DNA of 64,000 nucleotides. Origin: Nitrospira sp. Lineage in GTDB: Bacteria; Nitrospirota; Nitrospiria; Nitrospirales; Nitrospiraceae. Shown here one piece after another: positions 1 to 8,902 of the stretch (its first letter is position 1; each line of letters begins with the position of its first letter). The translations under genes were made by a program, and so were the position numbers. The stretch lies in contig JBAOHZ010000009.1 in NCBI GenBank assembly GCA_037045225.1, positions 2,232,001 through 2,296,000 of the forward strand, in the 5' to 3' direction. The notes under the pieces are model-generated. The model searched no databases, had not been told where the DNA came from, and saw nothing but the letters and a program-made list of their open reading frames with translations.

Positions 1-318
1 GTATCGGCCCATCATGGCCGCTTCCAGCACGGTGACGGGAAAGTTCCGGTCGATCATGCCCTTTTGCGGCAGATAGCCGATGAGGGCTCGATGGTGACAG
101 CGGAGTTCCTCGCAGGCACAGTCCAAAACGCGGAGTGTGCCGCTTAGCGGAGCCATCAGTCCCAGCACGGCGCGGCAGAGGGTGGTCTTGCCGGATCCAT
201 TCGGACCGATCACGCCGACAAATTCCGATTCCGGAATGGTCAGGGAGATGTCCTCCAGGGCTACGACGCCGGGAAACCCGAAGGTGGCATGGTCGAAACG
301 AATAATGGGATGGGTCAT
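1..318 (-). CDS. znuC: Zinc/manganese ABC transporter ATP-binding protein (partial)
   Basis: N-terminal part of an ABC ATPase that powers metal import at the inner membrane; the rest lies beyond the window edge. Translation of the minus strand from the ATG at 318 shows a Walker A motif GPNGSGKTT near residue 37 and a Q-loop LPQK near residue 85, followed by the start of the helical domain. It lies 60 nt downstream of a znuA-type binding-protein gene on the same strand, which points to a metal (Zn or Mn) substrate and makes a znuB permease likely just outside the window. The ATPase assignment is directly visible; metal specificity is inferred from the neighbour. Confidence 0.88.
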   Translation of the reverse strand, partial: MTHPIIRFDHATFGFPGVVALEDISLTIPESEFVGVIGPNGSGKTTLCRAVLGLMAPLSGTLRVLDCACEELRCHHRALIGYLPQKGMIDRNFPVTVLEAAMMGRY

Positions 319-378
319 GCGCGGCGGTATACGGTGAAAATGCTGGTTCGTCAGTCGCTGTCCGGATAGGCGTGGCGG

Positions 379-1305
379 TTAAGTCTGCTCCAGTGCCTGG
401 GCCAATTGGAGCACATTATAGCGGAGCATGTCGAGGTAGGTCTCGGTTCCGGGTAACCCTCCGGGCAAGGTCGTCAAGACGGCAATGCGCGAGCCGGTTT
501 CCCGCGCCAGTAACTGTGGAACCTTCTGATTCAGTTGTACCTCGGAGATAATCACGCGGACGTGGTCTCGTTTAATGGTCTCGATCAAGGTGTGCAGATG
601 CCGAGCGGAAGGTTCTCCCCCCGGTTGTGTCTGGATCGTGCCGGCGATGTGCAGATCGTAACGCCGGGCAAAATAGGGCCAAGCCGGGTGGTGGACGATC
701 ACAGTCCGGTTCGACAATGAGCGGAGCCGGGCCACTGTGTCTTCCTGCACGCGGGCCAGTGCCTGAAGGTACGTCGCAGTGTTGGTCCGATAGTCGGTGG
801 CATAGGCCGGGTCTGCGGCCACGATGGCATCCGAAATGTGTTGGACCATCGTGGCTGCGGCAGCCGGATCCAGCCAGACATGAGGGTTCCCCGATGCGTG
901 TTGGTGCGAGTGAGTGGTCCCTGCCGGTTCAGGATGATCCTGGATCAGCGCAATGTCTTTGGAGGTGGTCACCACTCGCAACGAACCATTACCGGCGTTC
1001 TTCACCAGCGAGGACACCCAGACTTCGAGTCCGGCCCCGACTTCGAATAAGAGCGCGGCCTTGCGAATCGCGACCAGATCGCTTGGTTTCGGCGAATAGG
1101 TATGCTCGCTCTCGTACCCGGTCATGAGCGAGATGACGCGCACATGCGAGCCGCCGATCTGTTGCACCCAATCCTTCAGAACCGGGAGTGTCACGACCAC
1201 ATTGAGTGGCTCGGGGGCGGATGCAGCAAACGCCGTGGCGGAGGTGCCCCATGCACAGGGCAGCGCATATGCAAGCAACATGGTCAGGAGGCTCAGGCGA
1301 AACAT
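379..1305 (-). CDS. znuA: Metal ABC transporter substrate-binding protein, ZnuA-like
   Basis: Periplasmic solute-binding protein of the cluster A-I (ZnuA/TroA) family, delivering Zn2+ or Mn2+ to an ABC importer. The chosen start gives a signal peptide (MFRLSLLTMLLAYALP, cleavage after an Ala-rich stretch); the open frame extends 26 codons further upstream but that part is not signal-like. Metal ligands are visible: a His in GYESEHTYSPKP, the HVWLDP segment preceded by a short His-rich loop (HSHQHASGNPH), and the HPAWPYFARRY segment. Length 308 aa is normal for the family. It is upstream of the ATPase gene in a minus-strand operon and divergent from anmK. No Zur box was recognised in the intergenic region. 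Zn versus Mn cannot be settled from sequence. Confidence 0.9.
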   Translation of the reverse strand: MFRLSLLTMLLAYALPCAWGTSATAFAASAPEPLNVVVTLPVLKDWVQQIGGSHVRVISLMTGYESEHTYSPKPSDLVAIRKAALLFEVGAGLEVWVSSLVKNAGNGSLRVVTTSKDIALIQDHPEPAGTTHSHQHASGNPHVWLDPAAAATMVQHISDAIVAADPAYATDYRTNTATYLQALARVQEDTVARLRSLSNRTVIVHHPAWPYFARRYDLHIAGTIQTQPGGEPSARHLHTLIETIKRDHVRVIISEVQLNQKVPQLLARETGSRIAVLTTLPGGLPGTETYLDMLRYNVLQLAQALEQT

Positions 1306-1470
1306 CCGGCGGACGGTAACACCCGATTTCTGCAAAGTCAACGCGAAGACCGGCGGAGATCGTACGCGGGCGATGCGTACCATGCTTGACCCGTTGCCGG
1401 GGTTTCGATTAGCGTAGCGAACCGAAGAGAAAATAAATGTCTCGCGGTTGTGTGCCGGAGGAGGGGCGCG

Positions 1471-2655
1471 ATGAAAGTTGTCGGACTGATGTCCGGGACA
1501 TCGGCAGATGGGGTGGACGCGGCGCTAGTGAGCATTGTCCGGCGCGGTGGGCAGCCCCGGATCACTCCCCTGGCATTTACATCCCTGCCGTACTCCCGCT
1601 CACTCCAGCAGCGGATTGTTGAACTCTCGCTCCAGGGGCGCGTGGACGACATTTGCCACATGAACGCCTACTTGGGCGAACTCTTCGCCAAAGCCGCGCT
1701 CCGCGTGATTCAGCGGGCGAAGCATCAGCCGGCGGATATCGACCTGATCGGATCCCACGGACAGACGATACACCACTTGCCGAAGGGGAGGCGTGAGCCA
1801 GGCATCGGGTTGGTTCGGTCCACCCTGCAGATCGGTGAGCCGGCTGTCATCGCCGAACGCACCGGCATTACGACCGTCGCAAATTTTCGGCCGCGTGATA
1901 TGGCGGCGGGTGGCGAGGGGGCTCCGTTGGTACCGTATGCGCATGCGGTGGCCTTCGGTCATGCACGTCGGGGGCGTTTGGTGGTTAATATCGGCGGAAT
2001 CAGCAACGTGACCTATCTGCCCCCAGGCGGTGGGGTGGCCGAGCTTCGTGCGTTCGACACCGGCCCCGGGAATATGGTGTTGGATGCGATTGTGCACGAA
2101 GCGACAGAGGGGCATCTGCCCTACGACGCCGGTGGGCGACGCGCCCGCAAGGGAACGGTGAGCCGGCCTCTGCTCACCGAGCTGATGGCCCACCCATTTC
2201 TGCAACGGCGCCCGCCCAAGTCGACCGGTCGGGAAGAGTTCGGCGCGCCGTTTGTGCGTCGGCTCATCACGAAGCAACGGAAGGCGCGCCTGTCCGTAGA
2301 TGATCTGCTCGCAACGTGTGCGGCGTGGACCGCGGAGGCGATTGGTTCATCCAGGCGATGGATTACCGGCGAGATCCATGATGTGATCGTCGGGGGTGGC
2401 GGGGTGTACAATCGCGCGATCATGGCGTCCCTCCGGCAGGTATTTGCGCCGACGCCGGTGCTGACGTTTGATGAATGTGGATGGAGCAGTAAGGCGTTTG
2501 AAGCGACGGCGTTTGCCCTGCTGGCTCATGACACGTATCTCGGACAATGCACCAATGTCCCGCAGGTGACGGGTGCTCATCACCCCGTGTTGCTCGGTGC
2601 GGTCGTTCCGGGAACGCCTCACATGCTGACGAAATGGGCGCGTCCCGCCCGGTGA
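1471..2655 (+). CDS. anmK: Anhydro-N-acetylmuramic acid kinase
   Basis: Cytoplasmic kinase of peptidoglycan recycling; converts 1,6-anhydro-MurNAc plus ATP to MurNAc-6-phosphate. The start at 1471 is set by a GGAGGAGG ribosome-binding site 6 nt upstream; the frame opens earlier, at 1450, without such a site. Visible family features are the N-terminal MSGTSADGVDAAL phosphate-binding loop, GSHGQTIHH, the NIGGISN segment and DTGPGNMVLD. At 394 aa it has slightly more than the usual family length (about 370-390). Divergent from the znuA operon; the DUF2726 gene follows after 15 nt and is probably cotranscribed. Confidence 0.95.
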   Translation: MKVVGLMSGTSADGVDAALVSIVRRGGQPRITPLAFTSLPYSRSLQQRIVELSLQGRVDDICHMNAYLGELFAKAALRVIQRAKHQPADIDLIGSHGQTIHHLPKGRREPGIGLVRSTLQIGEPAVIAERTGITTVANFRPRDMAAGGEGAPLVPYAHAVAFGHARRGRLVVNIGGISNVTYLPPGGGVAELRAFDTGPGNMVLDAIVHEATEGHLPYDAGGRRARKGTVSRPLLTELMAHPFLQRRPPKSTGREEFGAPFVRRLITKQRKARLSVDDLLATCAAWTAEAIGSSRRWITGEIHDVIVGGGGVYNRAIMASLRQVFAPTPVLTFDECGWSSKAFEATAFALLAHDTYLGQCTNVPQVTGAHHPVLLGAVVPGTPHMLTKWARPAR

Positions 2656-2670
2656 TTCGATCGGAACGTC

Positions 2671-3189
2671 GTGGAATTACTCTATCCTATCCTGGGTATT
2701 GGAGCGCTGGCTTTTCTTGGAAGCCTGGCGTGGGAGAGTTTTGGGCGGAGGCGCGCCTCTGGTTCGTCCCCGGCGGGGGCGCTTGCCGGTATGAGCTTTG
2801 CCGCCAAGCCCTTGATGACCGACCAGGAAGCGCAACTCTACAACCTGTTACGGTTGGCGGTGGAAGACCGCTATTTACTCTTCACGCAAATTCCTCTTTG
2901 GAGCCTGTTGGACTTGCGTCTCCCTTCGGGAACACCGCCTGTGGAGACTCTACGGGAACTTGCGCTGAAGCGTGCGACCTTTGTGCTGGTGCATCCGGGG
3001 AGTCGCTTGGTCGAGAAGGTCGTGCAGGTCGAGCGGCCGGTTCCGGATGAGGCCCCTGACGGGTCGCATGAGTCACTCTTTGAATCGGCGCTTCATGCGG
3101 CCGGGGTGCAACTCGTGCGGTTGAGCCCGCTGCATGCCTACACCGTTCCCGGTCTGGTTACGCTGTTGGATCTGGCCGACCCGGACTAG
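2671..3189 (+). CDS. Membrane-anchored DUF2726-like protein
   Basis: Product of unknown function. It starts at a GTG 15 nt after anmK. An N-terminal hydrophobic helix (residues 1-20, ILGIGALAFLGSLAW) would anchor it in the membrane, with the rest in the cytoplasm or periplasm. From residue about 45 the pattern KPLMTDQEAQLYNLLRLAVE followed by a basic/hydrophobic strand region resembles DUF2726, a domain related to nuclease-like folds, but I see no obvious catalytic residues. Family placement is from memory of the pattern and moderate in certainty. Spacing suggests an operon with anmK. Confidence 0.7.
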   Translation: MELLYPILGIGALAFLGSLAWESFGRRRASGSSPAGALAGMSFAAKPLMTDQEAQLYNLLRLAVEDRYLLFTQIPLWSLLDLRLPSGTPPVETLRELALKRATFVLVHPGSRLVEKVVQVERPVPDEAPDGSHESLFESALHAAGVQLVRLSPLHAYTVPGLVTLLDLADPD

Positions 3190-3239
3190 CGGCGCCGTGA
3201 CCGCAACGCAGGCATGGACCGCAAGGGGAGGGGGCCTGA

Positions 3240-3761
3240 TTAGCTAGGCTCGCCGGCGACCGGTTCATGCTTCGCGGCGGCGGTCTCCAAGGCTTTACGC
3301 GCCACCTCAGCTTCTGCGGTATTGGGGTACTGATCGGTCACCCGTTCATACATCGCTTGCGCTTTTTCTCGATCGCCCTGCTTGGTATAAATTTGTCCGA
3401 TCTTCAGGGTCGAGGCGGCCGCTTTTTGGCTCATCGGGTAGTAGGAGATGAGATCGTAAAATGACCCCAGCGCGTCCTTGTAACGCCCCATTCGGTACTG
3501 ACACTCGCCAAGCCAATATTGCGCGTTGGCGGACAAGGACGACTGTTCGTGAAGTTCAAGGAAGAACCGGAATCCGGCAAGCGCTGCAACATAGTCCTTG
3601 TGGTGGAATTCTTCCATGATGCGATCATAGAGGCGCCGTGAGGCATCAGGCGTTTGGGGGGGCTCGGCGAACAGCTGTGGTGCGGCGGTGAGATTGCCGA
3701 GCAACAGCAAGCCGACACAGATGCCTCGTACCGAACCGAGGTTGATATGAGCCAGAGTCAT
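3240..3761 (-). CDS. TPR-repeat periplasmic protein, YbgF/CpoB-like
   Basis: Secreted tetratricopeptide-repeat protein of 173 aa. The start at 3761 follows an AGAAGG ribosome-binding site and yields a signal peptide (ICVGLLLLGNLTAAPQLFA); the frame extends 42 codons upstream but that part has no signal character. Three TPR units are visible between residues 38 and 165 (YVAALAGFRFFLE, AQYWLGECQYRMGRYKDALGS, STLKIGQIYTKQGDREKAQA), the arrangement seen in the C-terminal half of YbgF/CpoB, which links envelope constriction to peptidoglycan synthesis in other bacteria. There is no N-terminal coiled coil here and no tol-pal neighbours, so the CpoB role is not established. Confidence 0.75.
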   Translation of the reverse strand: MTLAHINLGSVRGICVGLLLLGNLTAAPQLFAEPPQTPDASRRLYDRIMEEFHHKDYVAALAGFRFFLELHEQSSLSANAQYWLGECQYRMGRYKDALGSFYDLISYYPMSQKAAASTLKIGQIYTKQGDREKAQAMYERVTDQYPNTAEAEVARKALETAAAKHEPVAGEPS

Positions 3762-4088
3762 GGGTGCCCTTCTTTCTTCCCGGTTAGCAGCGTCCGGGTT
3801 CACACGGTGGTGCTGTCCCCGCCGATATGAAAGAAACGCACCAGCCGCACGTGAGGGGCGAATCTGTTGTGAAATTCGGGGGTTCATCGGGAATCGAAGG
3901 CGCTGTAGTATGGAACTCCCGCGAGAGCAGGGGCCGAAAGCAGACAGTAGTGTACGGAAAACGCCAGGTAAGGGGCGGCGCGGGAGCAGGTTGACAGATC
4001 CCCCGCTGTCAGCTGTTGTCGGTTAGTGTCAGACCGGTCAGGGGTATGGCTCGCCGGTCTGAAGGATAGAAGGGATTACAAAACCGGC

Positions 4089-4922
4089 ATGGAAAGACCG
4101 CAAGAACCAGGGTCAGTGGACAGACCGAAGGAACCGCTCAGCGAGCCGCCTCCCAATCCCAAAGGGGGCCGGACGTTAATCGTCGACGGCCGGGATCCCC
4201 ATGCGTACATCAGGCCGAGCGCGGCGCTGAAAGAGGCCGGCGAGATCGATCAAGTCTATGTGCGCCCCGGAGTCTATGAAGACAAGGTCTTTGTCGCAGA
4301 CCGCCCCGTACTGCTCATCGGCGCCGGGCGTGATCAGGTGCAGATTTACAGTCGGCGTGGCGGACCGCTCTACCTGCAGCGGGTGCCATCGGGCATGATC
4401 AGCGGCATTACCTTCCGGTATGTGGGTAGCGATCAACATTCCGCCATCAATGTCCTGGACTCCGTCTGCACGATTACCCAATGTCGGGCGACCGAAGGCG
4501 TGTTGTCCGGAGTGGTGATTTACGGTCCTGAGGCCCGTGCGACGCTTCTCGACAATGAGGTTTGTTGCAACCGTGAGTCAGGCATTTTTGTGTTTGCGGG
4601 CGCGCAGCCTCGTCTGGTGCAAAACCAGTGTTATGGGAACCATCATTTCGGTCTAGCCGTGCGAGATCCAGGAAGCCACCCGGAATGTGTCCGCAACCTG
4701 TGCCACAGCAACATGCTCAGTGGGATTCTGCTGTTCCACCATGCGGAGGCGTTGCTGCTCGACAATACCTGTCGGGACAATCAGCACTGGGGGTTGGTCA
4801 TGACTCCGGATACGCATCCGACCCCGCTTCGTGAGGATCTGGCCGGATCCAATGTGTTGTTGCCGAATCCACGAGGGTCGTTGGTCGTGACGGAGGAGCC
4901 GCTGGCCGAGATCGGGCGGTAA
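4089..4922 (+). CDS. Right-handed parallel beta-helix repeat protein
   Basis: Product predicted to fold as a right-handed beta-helix (pectin-lyase-like, NosD/CASH type). It has no signal peptide, so it is probably cytoplasmic. After a short Pro-rich lead (residues 1-30), repeated motifs of the kind SGIFVFAGAQPRLVQNQCYGN and SGILLFHHAEALLLDNTCRDN recur about every 22-24 residues between 60 and 250. The beginning LIVDGRDPHAYIRPSAALKEA resembles the F-box-11-like beta-helix entry motif. The frame also opens at a GTG at 4026; I prefer the ATG at 4089, but no strong ribosome-binding site decides it. No catalytic residues were recognised; a binding or structural role is possible. Confidence 0.75.
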   Translation: MERPQEPGSVDRPKEPLSEPPPNPKGGRTLIVDGRDPHAYIRPSAALKEAGEIDQVYVRPGVYEDKVFVADRPVLLIGAGRDQVQIYSRRGGPLYLQRVPSGMISGITFRYVGSDQHSAINVLDSVCTITQCRATEGVLSGVVIYGPEARATLLDNEVCCNRESGIFVFAGAQPRLVQNQCYGNHHFGLAVRDPGSHPECVRNLCHSNMLSGILLFHHAEALLLDNTCRDNQHWGLVMTPDTHPTPLREDLAGSNVLLPNPRGSLVVTEEPLAEIGR

Positions 4923-4991
4923 GTGGGCGCCCTGGAGCAGTACTCGTTGTGACGTGACGGTGGGAAGCGCGTCGCTTTCAGCGGTGCGTCG

Positions 4992-5924
4992 TTACTGTGC
5001 TGGAGCGGGGGCGTTGGAGGGCGGTTGTTCGGTCGTTGAGTGAAGGTGATAGCGGTTCCCGCCTTGGTGTTTGGCGGTATACATGGCTTTGTCAGCATGT
5101 CTGAGGAGTTCGTCGATGTCTTCGTTGTCTGACGGGTAGAGCGTGATGCCGATACTCACCCCGATGGAGATGCGATGCGGCCCGATCTCGAACGGCGTGC
5201 TGATGGACTCCACGATGCGGTTGGCCACCACTAGTACATCGGCCACTCCGGAAATGCCCTCCAGGATTGCGGTGAATTCATCCCCGCCCATCCGTGCGAT
5301 CGTATCCACTTCACGGACGCACGCCACCAGTCGCGTGGCTACGGTTTTCAGCAGCTGATCGCCGACATCGTGCCCCAGCGTGTCATTGACGGATTTGAAT
5401 CGATCGAGATCGAGCAGCATGATCCCTAAGGGCTGATCTTTGCGTTTGCTGCGCGCCAGGGCATGGACCAGTCGGTCACGAAAGAGGGCGCGGTTGATCA
5501 GTCCGGTGAGCTGGTCGTGTTGGGCAAGATAGGTCAGGCGTTCTTGCGCCCGTTTGCGCTCGATCGCATAGAGAATCGCGCGTGCGAGAAAATCAGTCCC
5601 GCCTTCTCCTTTGACGAGATAATCCTGCGCCCCGTGCTGAATTGCTTTGAGCGCGAGCGGATGGTCGTCGTGTCCGCTCAGCACCACCACCGGTACGCCG
5701 GGACTGGTTGCTAAGACCTGGGTGACGGTACTCAATCCATGGGTGTCGGGCAGTGACAGGTCGAGCAAGACGACATCAAACCGTTCCCGGCTCAATCTGA
5801 CGAGACCTTCCGCCAGGACGGGGGCATGCGTGATCTCGAACTGGTCGTGAGACCATTCGGCCAGGAGGTCCTGTGTGAGCTGGGCATCGACAGCATTATC
5901 TTCAACTAACAGCAGTTTGATCAT
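4992..5924 (-). CDS. Response regulator with GGDEF diguanylate cyclase domain
   Basis: PleD-like cytoplasmic signalling enzyme making cyclic di-GMP from two GTP. An N-terminal receiver domain (residues 1-125) has the acidic pair ED near residue 8, the phospho-acceptor Asp in VVLLDLSLPD and the conserved Lys in DYLVKGEGG. The C-terminal GGDEF domain (about 135-300) has an intact RMGGDEF active loop. An RxxD inhibitory site (REVD) sits exactly five residues before the GGDEF, so product inhibition is likely. No histidine kinase gene is adjacent, so the input signal is unknown. The 3' end is followed by a short spacer and the gene stands alone. Confidence 0.93.
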   Translation of the reverse strand: MIKLLLVEDNAVDAQLTQDLLAEWSHDQFEITHAPVLAEGLVRLSRERFDVVLLDLSLPDTHGLSTVTQVLATSPGVPVVVLSGHDDHPLALKAIQHGAQDYLVKGEGGTDFLARAILYAIERKRAQERLTYLAQHDQLTGLINRALFRDRLVHALARSKRKDQPLGIMLLDLDRFKSVNDTLGHDVGDQLLKTVATRLVACVREVDTIARMGGDEFTAILEGISGVADVLVVANRIVESISTPFEIGPHRISIGVSIGITLYPSDNEDIDELLRHADKAMYTAKHQGGNRYHLHSTTEQPPSNAPAPAQ

Positions 5925-6637
5925 CGGGGAGGAATCCTGTCAGTCGGGTCATCAGGGTGAACTACGTCTTGTGCACCCAAGATCGGCTGGAAAATCCTCA
6001 GTAAGCCGCAGACCAAGAGTGTCGATTGTGCAATGCGCATCGTACGTGCTGATGAAGGTCAGGTGGGCGAATTCAGCGCGGGTGTCTCTCTGTGGCTGCA
6101 CGTATCAGGTTATCAAGGTGTCCGTTCGGAATCGATTCTAACACGTCACTTTGCAGGTTCAAACAACAGCCTGCATCTCCGCGAGGGGCACGCGCGCCCT
6201 GCGCTCGTCCAGGTGATCGCAGGGTTTCGGAAGGAGGCGATCCCTCACCCCTTCTCTTGAGACAGGGGACTGATGTGTGTGTGACCTGCTTGCCTATCAA
6301 TGGCAGGACATTTCGGCAATCGATAGCAACGAGCCAACGAACAAAATCTTGCCAAGTGGTGACGCAAACAGTCCGGGTCCTCTTTCCGGAAAACGGAGGG
6401 GCGGTGTGTGAACATGATAACCGCATGAAGTTATTGGTGCTGCCCGATTTTGTACGCGTCAGGTCGATGGCATGAAAACTGCGCTCTGGTCTGAGGTTCG
6501 AGACGGGCGATTCCCCCGGGGTAATGGTGTGCCGGTGGGAGAAATGGGAGGACACAATGGGTGACAGAGCATCGACCCAACACGAGCGGCAAGTCTTGTG
6601 CGCAGGCCATGCTGTTGAGCGTGCCGAGGGAGGACTG
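5925..6637. other. Gene-free interval of about 700 nt
   Basis: No convincing gene was found between the diguanylate cyclase (reads leftward) and the lytic transglycosylase (reads rightward). The open frames here lack codon bias, ribosome-binding sites and family resemblance. The interval must hold both upstream control regions. A short purine-rich run (GGAAGGAGG) near 6230 resembles a ribosome-binding site but leads to no sensible protein. I could not fold a known riboswitch by eye. Confidence 0.5.
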
Positions 6638-7330
6638 ATGAGCGCCACCTGGGCGATTCCTCTTGCGCTGGCAGGAGCGTTGGTGGCCGGGGAGTCCGCT
6701 TCCGCAGACAGCGAGATCTATGGCTCCGTCGGGCCGAACGGGGTCTTCGAAATGACGAATGTCCCGACCGAGCAACGATTTCGGCGGGCTGATTCGCAGG
6801 TGCATCGCTTCTCATCACGGGTTTCAGCAGAAGAGGTCGAGGCAGCGGTTCAACGCTATGCCTTCCAATTCCAACTCCATCCGGCCTTGCTCCTTGCGGT
6901 GATCAAGGCGGAGTCGGACTTCAATCCCACCGTCATTTCGAGATCCGGGGCCGTGGGATTGATGCAGTTGATTCCCGAAACCGCCATCAGACACGGGGTA
7001 GAAAACCTCTATGATACGGGGGACAACATTCGAGGCGGCGCACGACATTTGCGCTACCTGTTGAATCGGTTTAATGGGAACGTGCGGTTTGCGGTCGCGG
7101 CGTACAATGCGGGGGAGCATCGCGTGGAGCGGTATCGCGCGATTCCACCCTATCCGGAAACGCGGGAGTATGTGAGGAAAGTGATGATCTACTATAAGAG
7201 CTTTCGCGGTGATTACCAGGCGAGCCCTAGGAAAGCGGTGTTGCTGGCCATGCACCACAAACCTCTGCAACGTGCCCCATTGCCGATCCCTGCGCCCGTC
7301 CAGAGTTCACGAGACGACTCCAGGAAATAG
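6638..7330 (+). CDS. Lytic transglycosylase, SLT domain
   Basis: Secreted peptidoglycan lytic transglycosylase of 230 aa (soluble Slt70-type catalytic domain, family 1). The start at 6638 has a GAGGGAGG site 4 nt upstream and gives a signal peptide (MSATWAIPLALAGALVAG). The SLT domain (residues about 75-200) shows the catalytic Glu in AVIKAESDFNP, then SGAVGLMQLIPETA and AYNAGEHRVERY, the classic motifs. A short N-terminal part (IYGSVGPNGVFEMTNVP) resembles the DUF4124 segment often found before SLT domains. The C-terminal tail is Pro-rich. It is followed by a hairpin terminator at 7389-7412. Confidence 0.92.
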   Translation: MSATWAIPLALAGALVAGESASADSEIYGSVGPNGVFEMTNVPTEQRFRRADSQVHRFSSRVSAEEVEAAVQRYAFQFQLHPALLLAVIKAESDFNPTVISRSGAVGLMQLIPETAIRHGVENLYDTGDNIRGGARHLRYLLNRFNGNVRFAVAAYNAGEHRVERYRAIPPYPETREYVRKVMIYYKSFRGDYQASPRKAVLLAMHHKPLQRAPLPIPAPVQSSRDDSRK

Positions 7331-7388
7331 AGGCGTCCGAATCAAGCGCCCTACTGGGCGATGTCCCGGAGGGACGCTGGAAAATGGG

Positions 7389-7412
7389 CCGGCCGACTGA
7401 GCAGTCGGCCGG
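7389..7412. terminator. Bidirectional hairpin between convergent genes
   Basis: A perfect 10-bp GC-rich stem (CCGGCCGACT with AGTCGGCCGG) and a four-base loop sits between the 3' ends of the lytic transglycosylase gene (+) and the dehydratase gene (-). The minus-strand side is followed by CATTTT, giving it a short U tract for the leftward transcript; the plus-strand side has only TTC. Probably acts on both transcripts. Confidence 0.75.
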
Positions 7413-7413
7413 T

Positions 7414-8421
7414 TCAGCCCTCGACGAGTGGAGATGCCTGTAACTGGAGTTGTGAGAAGTAGTCACGGTACCAGTTGACCGTGCGATCCAGCCCTTGGAA
7501 GAACCCATACGACGGTGTCCAATCCAACTGCTTCCTTGCCTTCTCCGAGGATAACTCGATGTGTGTGATCTCGGCGGTACTATTCTCGTTGACCACCGGA
7601 GGAAACGGCGCGTCGAGTATTCGGCAGATTCGTTTCGCGATGTCGATCACTTCGATGCGGTCGCCATAGGAGAAGTTGAACGCTTCACCGTACAACTCCG
7701 GGGATTCCGCCAGCCGTTCGGCCAGCAATAGTTGCACATCCACCGCATCTTCAATGTAGAGAAAGTCCCGGGTGAAGCGCCCGTCTGAGCGGAGGACTGG
7801 TGCCTTTCCGTTCATGATGCTGCGCACGACACCTGGGATCAAGCGGGTATAGTTAAAGTCAAAGCCACCGAAGTAATTCCCGCAACGGGTGATGGCAACC
7901 GGGCATTTATAGATCTTCCCATAAGTTTGGGCGGCCAGATCTTGCGACGCTTTGGCGGTTTCGTAGGGGTGTAACGGCTGGAGGGGCAAGTCCTCCCGGT
8001 ATGGAATAGGCTGACCACCGTACACCTTGTCAGTGGAGCTGATGACGGAGATGCACTTCGGTCGATGTAGCCGGAGATAATCCAGAATTTGCCACGTACT
8101 GACCGCTGAGGAGGTAAAGCATTCCAACGGTTCTTCGAGAACGCGATGAACATCCGCTCCGTAGGCCATATGAAAAAACACATCGATCGGATATTTTTTA
8201 AATATACGCTCAATGGTAGGTTGATCGGAGACCGATCCCCATTCGACTGAGACGCGAGAGTCGAGCCCCTCCATGAAGAACTGCGATTCCGGTTTCTGTG
8301 AACGGACTAGCGCGACAACCTGCACACCGCAATCGAGCAGTCGCCGTACCAGCCAGCCTCCGAGGAATCCCGTGGCGCCCGCAACCAAGACTGTTTTTTT
8401 GAACCAAAATGTTGAATACAT
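7414..8421 (-). CDS. NAD-dependent nucleotide-sugar epimerase/dehydratase, CDP-glucose 4,6-dehydratase-like
   Basis: Extended short-chain dehydrogenase (335 aa) acting on a nucleotide sugar. Visible are the Rossmann motif GATGFLGGWL (residues 15-24), the catalytic YETAK (Tyr-x-x-x-Lys) near 153 and SSTDKVYGG, whose STDK element and GNYFGG loop are like RfbG (CDP-glucose 4,6-dehydratase) rather than like GalE. The substrate is not certain. There is no adjacent glycosyltransferase or other sugar-nucleotide gene, so it looks like a stray from a surface-polysaccharide locus. Base composition is visibly more AT-rich than the neighbours, both in the gene and in its upstream region, which suggests recent acquisition. 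Confidence 0.85.
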   Translation of the reverse strand: MYSTFWFKKTVLVAGATGFLGGWLVRRLLDCGVQVVALVRSQKPESQFFMEGLDSRVSVEWGSVSDQPTIERIFKKYPIDVFFHMAYGADVHRVLEEPLECFTSSAVSTWQILDYLRLHRPKCISVISSTDKVYGGQPIPYREDLPLQPLHPYETAKASQDLAAQTYGKIYKCPVAITRCGNYFGGFDFNYTRLIPGVVRSIMNGKAPVLRSDGRFTRDFLYIEDAVDVQLLLAERLAESPELYGEAFNFSYGDRIEVIDIAKRICRILDAPFPPVVNENSTAEITHIELSSEKARKQLDWTPSYGFFQGLDRTVNWYRDYFSQLQLQASPLVEG

Positions 8422-8902
8422 GTATTTAACCTAAATGATGGATAGGCTCAATAGCAATACGTAATTCACTCCCTGTACATTTATGTCGCTCTGGCCAAAA
8501 ATGGTCACTGCTCATGTGAATTGCCTATATGCGCTGGTAATGCGCAGTGCGGGTGGGCCAGGCCGAGCCTCGATCCGGGAGGTGCTGTGCGCGAGCGCCG
8601 AGGTCGGGACCGACGCTGCTATGAGCCGTTGAGAGCGTATGGATAAAGGGGTGGTTGTGGGGAGAGGATATGAATTTCTGACCTTGCTGCATCCTGCTCC
8701 TTCCGAAATAAACATCTGATTTTCGGTTCAATTCATATTCCCGCTCTACTCAACACATTCCTATATATTAATCGACTACGTGCCATTTCTCCGTCGCCAT
8801 AAACGACGCTGCACGCTGCATGACTTTCTGGGAACCTGTGTCATTGTGCAATATTGTGCCCTCGATGTGATCTGTGCGAACACGGTTGAGCGAGGGAAGC
8901 GG
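8422..8902. other. AT-rich gene-free interval
   Basis: About 480 nt with no convincing gene, between divergently read genes. It is more AT-rich than its surroundings (for example the TATATATTAATCGAC stretch near 8761) and should contain both promoters. Short frames on either strand have no ribosome-binding site or protein-like composition. Confidence 0.5.

Noticed and set aside
1600..2277. 225-residue minus-strand frame
   Set aside because: Antisense to anmK; no motifs.
6073..6648. 191-residue minus-strand frame in the gene-free interval
   Set aside because: Low-complexity, Arg/Ser-rich translation with no start signal; overlaps the lytic transglycosylase start.
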